Assembly (NCBI GenBank): GCA_021904315.1
Contig: CM038914.1
Span: forward strand, 23,671,065-23,735,064
Source of the DNA: Sphagnum magellanicum
Lineage: Eukaryota > Streptophyta > Sphagnopsida > Sphagnales > Sphagnaceae
Length of the DNA stretch: 64,000 nt
Direction: 5' to 3'
Shown here: in pieces, positions 59,285 to 64,000 of the stretch
Layout of the letters: each line of letters opens with the position of its first letter
Position numbering within the stretch: position 1 is the stretch's first letter
Made by a program: the position numbers and the translations under genes
Notes under the pieces: model-generated
What the model saw: only the letters and a program-made list of their open reading frames with translations
Databases searched by the model: none
Told to the model about the DNA's origin: nothing

Positions 59285-61098
59285 CCAGAGAGTGTTGCAT
59301 CAAAATCCTACAAATTAAGCAAAATATCTCACTGCCGTTACTCTTGTGTGGTAGCCACAAAGGCAAGCTTTCATTATCTTCACCAAACACCTTTCTTACT
59401 GCTGTGCCACTGCCAGTGGTAAGGGAGTTGTCTCTGAAATTGTCCAGGGACAATTTATATTATGGAATATGCAAAATCAATTGTTCAAGGACAAGCATAC
59501 AAAAAGATTATGCAAAATCAATTGTCCAGGGACAATCATACAAAATCTCCCAAATACTAGTTCCTCAAATTTTCTCATCACTAGAATATAATACCCCTCT
59601 CTTTTTGTGTATGTGTACTTTGCCAAAACCGTGAACACTTCATGGTCCAAAACCGTGCTAACCAGGTGAGAAATGTTATTATCTCTGGAGTCTGAATAGA
59701 TCCCGATTACTTGACAGCTCTTTGGTCAGGTTCTGGATTTCGCTGTTTCTTTTCCAGTATGAAATTGATGGCGTGATTGTTTATCTCTTGTACAGCATCG
59801 ACTAATTGTCAGTATGTATTATTGCAAATATTTCGTGTAAAGACAGTCTCAACTAAAGAGTACAAATTCTGTATACAGTCGATCGCTCCATCTTAGTTGG
59901 TGCGCGTGCAACTTGTTTACTGCATTGAAGGTCACATCGCCTTTGTTGCCCTCTATGTGGATGTTCACCTCACCAAAGGATTGTTTACAATTTTAATCTG
60001 AATAGATGCTTCCAAGTTCCTGCTCATGGCTGGAACTTTTAACGTGGGAAAGACAATAAAATTCATAGTTGAAATATGTGAGCGCAAATCAGCATGGGAT
60101 AGTCTTGTGAAAGTTTCTTTTGTAGGTCACCATGTGTGTTGTAATGAGATGTTCTATATTACCGTTTGACACAATATGAGGCCTGGCTCTGTCATTTCTC
60201 TATTCACAATGTTAATCTCTTGGTGCTGTGTTTTCGCTCCATTCTTCCCTCTAGCTTGCAATATTCCCTCAGTTTGCGCGAGGTTTGCTGTGTGCAGCTT
60301 GTAGTGTGCCTGCTTAGAGTTTAGCTTACAGCCGCTCCCGGAATGGATGTCATACAAAATCGACCCTTTTTGTTGTTGGCTAATTGCAACGACTGAACCT
60401 CTCCTCACCTGTTTTACAGCTCTTCCAGAACTTACTAGACGCTTCCGCTTTCTTGCAGTGTCCACGCCGCTTCCAGCTTTCAGCACCAGTAGTCGCAGGA
60501 GTACTCTCTCCAACTTGCCTGCTGTGCCACGTTCATTCCTACAGCATGCGCTTTCCTGGTGTCCACGCCGCTTGTAGAAGCAGTAGTTGGAGGAGTAATC
60601 TTTCCAACTTGTTTGCTGTAATGCCTACAGCACTTTGCGTTCCTGCCTAGAGGTCAAACGCCCCGCGCGATCAGCCAACTCTCGGCTCTACTCCGACCTA
60701 TCTCTATATTTTGAAGTGGTGCGTTGCATTTATCGATTCGCGTACAGATGCGCTTTTCATGAGAGAACCTATTCACACTTTACGCAGAACTTGAGAAATA
60801 TCCATATCTCAATTAAGTTGTTTTGTGTAATTACTTCTTGCTTGCAAACCATCCCAGAAGTTAGCCGTGATGCCATTTATCCATCAATTTCTGAACATCC
60901 AGTTAGTTGTCACGAATCTTCACAACGGTGATCAAGCCTTGCTTTCAGTATGGAGATTGCTTTGAAACATGGTCAGGAAGTAGGTTTCTGCAACAGGTTT
61001 TGTAAAATAATCGAAATGACCGAAATTTTCTTTGTCTGTCATGTTGTTACAGGGTCAAGGCTTTGAACACTGTTGATACAGTTAGCCTCGAAGACACC
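59285..61098 (+). repeat. Duplicated block B, leader region of the DUF247 pseudogene
   Basis: 59285-59310 matches block A, 59311-59724 does not, and 59725-61098 is again collinear with 19391-20758. The unmatched part replaces block A's MITE and promoter candidate. It includes a 41-bp direct repeat at about 59468-59550 (TATGCAAAATCAATTGT twice). The intron-like acceptor TGTTGTTACAG before the start region is retained. Confidence 0.75.
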
Positions 61099-62880
61099 AT
61101 GGCTGACACCAACAACTTTGTCGTTGAAAGGAAAAACTCTGACGTTGAAGCGGAAAACTCTGGCACTCGAAATCCAATTCGGAGTCTGACTGCAAGAATC
61201 TGAGTGGATCCGTAAAATCCGATCAGGACTTAAGGCACGCTCTGGTCAAAATGCAGGGGGTGATGTTCCTATAAAAAAATTGCCAGCCTCCCTGCGTAAA
61301 CCTGTGGAACGTTACACTCCACGACAATGGCAATTCGGCCTCCACAACCGTGACCCTCAGGCATCCAGCAGTGAATCAGAAGTTCTGAAAATAAGCTTCG
61401 CTGCAGCATGCAAGCTGAACCCAGATGAATTGGACAAATTTTGTGCTGATTTTGTGGATAATCCTGCAGATATGATGCTGAAATCATACCGTATATACTC
61501 TAGTGTAACTGAATTGAGTACAAAGGAAGTGCAGGATCTATTAACCTTGGATGCTCTGACATTAGTTTTAGTACTAAGTTCATTATCGAGAGTGCCTAAG
61601 TCTGTTCCTGATCAGGCCCAGGTTTGCTGGTTACCTAATTTGTTCATAGGGTCGCTGGTTGCTGGAGGTTTCAACATTGAGGCCTTGGTGAAAATGGAGT
61701 GGCGTACTCTACGATTTGGGACGACCTTTTCTTGTGCGAAAATTAAATTTCAATGGCTTTGATGGAGAAGGCCATTAGCAAATGTTATGGATTACTGCCG
61801 GAAGAAAGGAAGTCTAATGATCATGATCTACGAGAACTGGAAAATCCGGACTCCAATGTGACCAAAAAGTTGTTGGATACGATTTTGAAGATTGTAGCAT
61901 TTGTCACGTGCAGCAAATTCTTTGCAGAGCCTTGCCCTAACAAAAAAAAAAATCTTTGCAACTTAATTGATGTCAAATATGAAGTAGGCAAGTTAGAAAA
62001 TTGTGCACACGTCTTTGCCTGTATTCACAAAGTAATGACTAGTTGTGTGGAGTCGACTACAGCTGATAAGAAGTCGCATGCAACCGACACTGAGGTTTTT
62101 GCACCGGATGTGAACCAGCAGCTTGAAACGGACGAAGTGGCGCTTGCAACCGTTGGGACGCCACCCATCGCCGTCGCTACAACGTTCGGACGTGCAAAAC
62201 AATTGTTTTTGCGGGCCGTTGCAACCCGTTCGAAGCAACTTGCCAGCGTTATTGCCACGATTTTTGGATTCAGCAGAGAGACTGCAACTGAAGAGGGCTT
62301 CGGTCTTGAATCACTACAGTCTGTAACTGTTTTGAAGAAAGCCGGCCTTCAAATCAAAGGGATCCTTGGAATGGTGCAGCAAGTGGCTTTTGAAAATGGC
62401 CGCTTATTTCTCCCAATCATGTCACAAACCCAAAAAATAGAATCCTATATTTGCAATATGGCGGCGTACGAAACTTGGAATACTTTGGCTCCATTTCCAT
62501 TTATGGATTACCTACTACCCATGTCACATTTGATCAAGACCCCTGAAGACGTGTCGTCTCTCGTCGATTGCGGCGTGATTCGGGCCTACCTTGGCACCCA
62601 ACAGCGCATTTTTCAAATGTGGGAAAGGTTGCAGAGTGCAGTAGGTTACTCTGCATATTCATACGAGTATAGAGAGAACATAGTGAACCCCATGAATAGG
62701 TATTGTGCATCCCCACTGAATGTGATGACAACTGACTTTTACAACAAATTTTGTTCCAAAGCGTGGTTAGTAATCAGTGTCATCTCAGCCATCATTTTAC
62801 TTGTCGCTACACTTATCCAAACTTACGTAGCTGTCATTGGTTCCTATAAAATGCAACCTCATTTTCCTCGATGTGGGTAA
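61099..62880 (+). pseudogene. DUF247-family pseudogene, paralogue of 20721-22427
   Basis: The ATG used in block A is TTG here (near 61063). The next in-frame ATG (61099) opens 34 codons, then a stop at 61201, because the N-terminal region is out of frame with the rest. The main frame resumes as ESEWIRK (61196) and RYTPRQWQFG. A 4-bp deletion after about 61693 shifts it again, and the ancestral frame also carries TAA at 61744-61746 within the DLLLCENQIP-equivalent region. From ATG 61753 a 375-codon frame runs intact to the stop, with the C-terminal membrane segment. It has a 50-residue stretch (SHATDTEVFAPDVNQQLETD and flanks) where block A has the 21-bp array. A truncated protein from 61753 is possible but unsupported. 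Confidence 0.8.
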
Positions 62881-63397
62881 AACCGCCTTTGGGCATGTAT
62901 ATTATTTGTGGCCAGATATTTAACATGGTATAAATAGTGGTAGTGAAGACCAGATCAGTCTGAATATTCTGGTGTTTGTTTTGTTTGGTGAGCACACCTT
63001 AACCTGCTCAAATTGTGAGGCTCTTGGTCTATTATGTAATCAAATGCATTCAATGAACATGTTCAAACATAGATGTAAACATTATTTATTTATTAAAACA
63101 TTTGACATCAATTGTATTACTTAATATTTTTTTGAATTTTTTTGGTGAAGAGGCGTAATTTGGACAGTTAATATAATTAATTTAAAGAACTCCTAAAAAA
63201 AAGTGTAATGTCCATATAATTTTCACTGGTTCTTACTGGAAAAATGACATAGATGTCGTCATGCAATTAACTTCTGAACAACAATTAACATTTTGCAAAG
63301 TCATCCATTAAATTAGAAGTGATTTCTACGCTGATGCTGTGGGCACTGGAGTTTGCGGTGTCCCTCATAGTACTTCCTGTGCATTTCCTTTCAGAAA
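62881..63397. other. 3' flank of the DUF247 pseudogene
   Basis: It follows block A closely to about 63080 and again from 63220. The middle is diverged AT-rich text. No gene. Confidence 0.45.
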
Positions 63398-64000
63398 GAT
63401 GAAATTTGGCACCACACATCTGGTAGGTCCCATCTTTTGGGGTCCGATTTGGGGTCCCAGGCCTAAATGTCCTGCTCTGAGGATTTTCACCACATAAAGT
63501 ATTTCCAAAAATTTCTTAATACGTTCGAATTTTGGAGGGAGGGGCACCATACATGCAGTGATATCCCCTCAAGAAAATAGAAGGAATATTGCACCTACTC
63601 CAAGATGGGAGGAATCTTACCCCTTCAATAGGGTGAAAGGTCCCACCCACTTTTAAGGAATATGCCATGTGATCTACTTTGGTTTAGGTTAAGATGACCT
63701 CCCCCTTAAGTAAAACCCAAGGGTGGGGAACATGATTCCTGAAACCGTGTGGCTGGACTTGGCTACAATGGCTCCTTGTTTTGGGAATGCCTCACCCTAG
63801 GACTTTGCCCCTTTACCCTCTATTTGTTCTTCATGTGCATCAACCCTTTTTTTTTTCATTTTTGGGTTGTGGTGTGTGTGGCAATACATTTGAATGAAAG
63901 AAACACATGTGATTAATACTGAAGACTGTTTCAAAAATTCTCTGGTTATTGCCATTATGTTCAAAGTGGCCTTGGGCAATTGAGGAAAACAGTTCAAAAT
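63398..64000. repeat. Dispersed repeat R3, copy 3
   Basis: Very close to 42822-43440 and collinear with 23254-23805. It runs off the window. Confidence 0.75.

Overview
This is nuclear DNA from a land plant with a large, repeat-rich, AT-rich genome. A conifer-like or other non-flowering vascular plant is my guess, not something the sequence proves. The evidence is intron-bearing genes with GT-AG splice sites, a nuclear-type plastid ribosomal protein L5, DUF247 genes (a plant-specific family), a plant Ty1-copia element primed by initiator Met-tRNA, and old hAT, pogo-like and Helitron-like remnants. Intact genes are rare. I see one complete DUF247 open reading frame and the last two coding exons of plastid L5; nearly everything else is mobile DNA in various states of decay.

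Layout. 1-6330: repeat R1, interrupted by a Helitron-like insertion (739-1933), then repeat R2, which carries a decayed pogo/Tigger-type (DDE_1) transposase. 6330-8570: GC-rich tandem repeats and tRNA-like (SINE-like) modules. 8571-17750: mostly featureless AT-rich DNA with one candidate spliced exon (12127-12187), a degenerate tandem array and a broken hAT transposase on the minus strand. 17751-23805: block A, holding a MITE-like foldback element, a TATA-containing promoter candidate and the intact DUF247 gene (20721-22427). 23806-36795: AT-rich DNA with a long decayed gene of DUF7869 type on the minus strand, an R2 fragment, and 1.4 kb of degenerate TTTAACC/TTTAGCC-like repeats. 36796-39302: plastid L5 exons on the minus strand; the terminal exon lies between perfect 34-bp inverted repeats. 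39595-43440: a second R2 copy joined to repeat R3. 46434-50490: second R1 plus third R2 copy, paralogous to the left end of the window. 50870-51680: GC-rich island. 53190-64000: block B, a paralogue of block A, split by a 5.4-kb Ty1-copia element (53860-59279, minus strand, 5-bp target duplication GATTT). Block B carries a DUF247 pseudogene and a third R3 copy.

How the parts relate. Blocks A and B are an old duplication. A kept a promoter region and an open DUF247 frame. B lacks the matching promoter segment, has lost the first ATG, and carries two frame disruptions plus a nonsense codon. Block A also preserves the pre-insertion site of the copia element, and the second R1 copy preserves the pre-insertion site of the Helitron-like element, so both insertions can be dated relative to duplications from this window alone. 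All alignments were made by eye. Similarity statements are qualitative unless a count is given.
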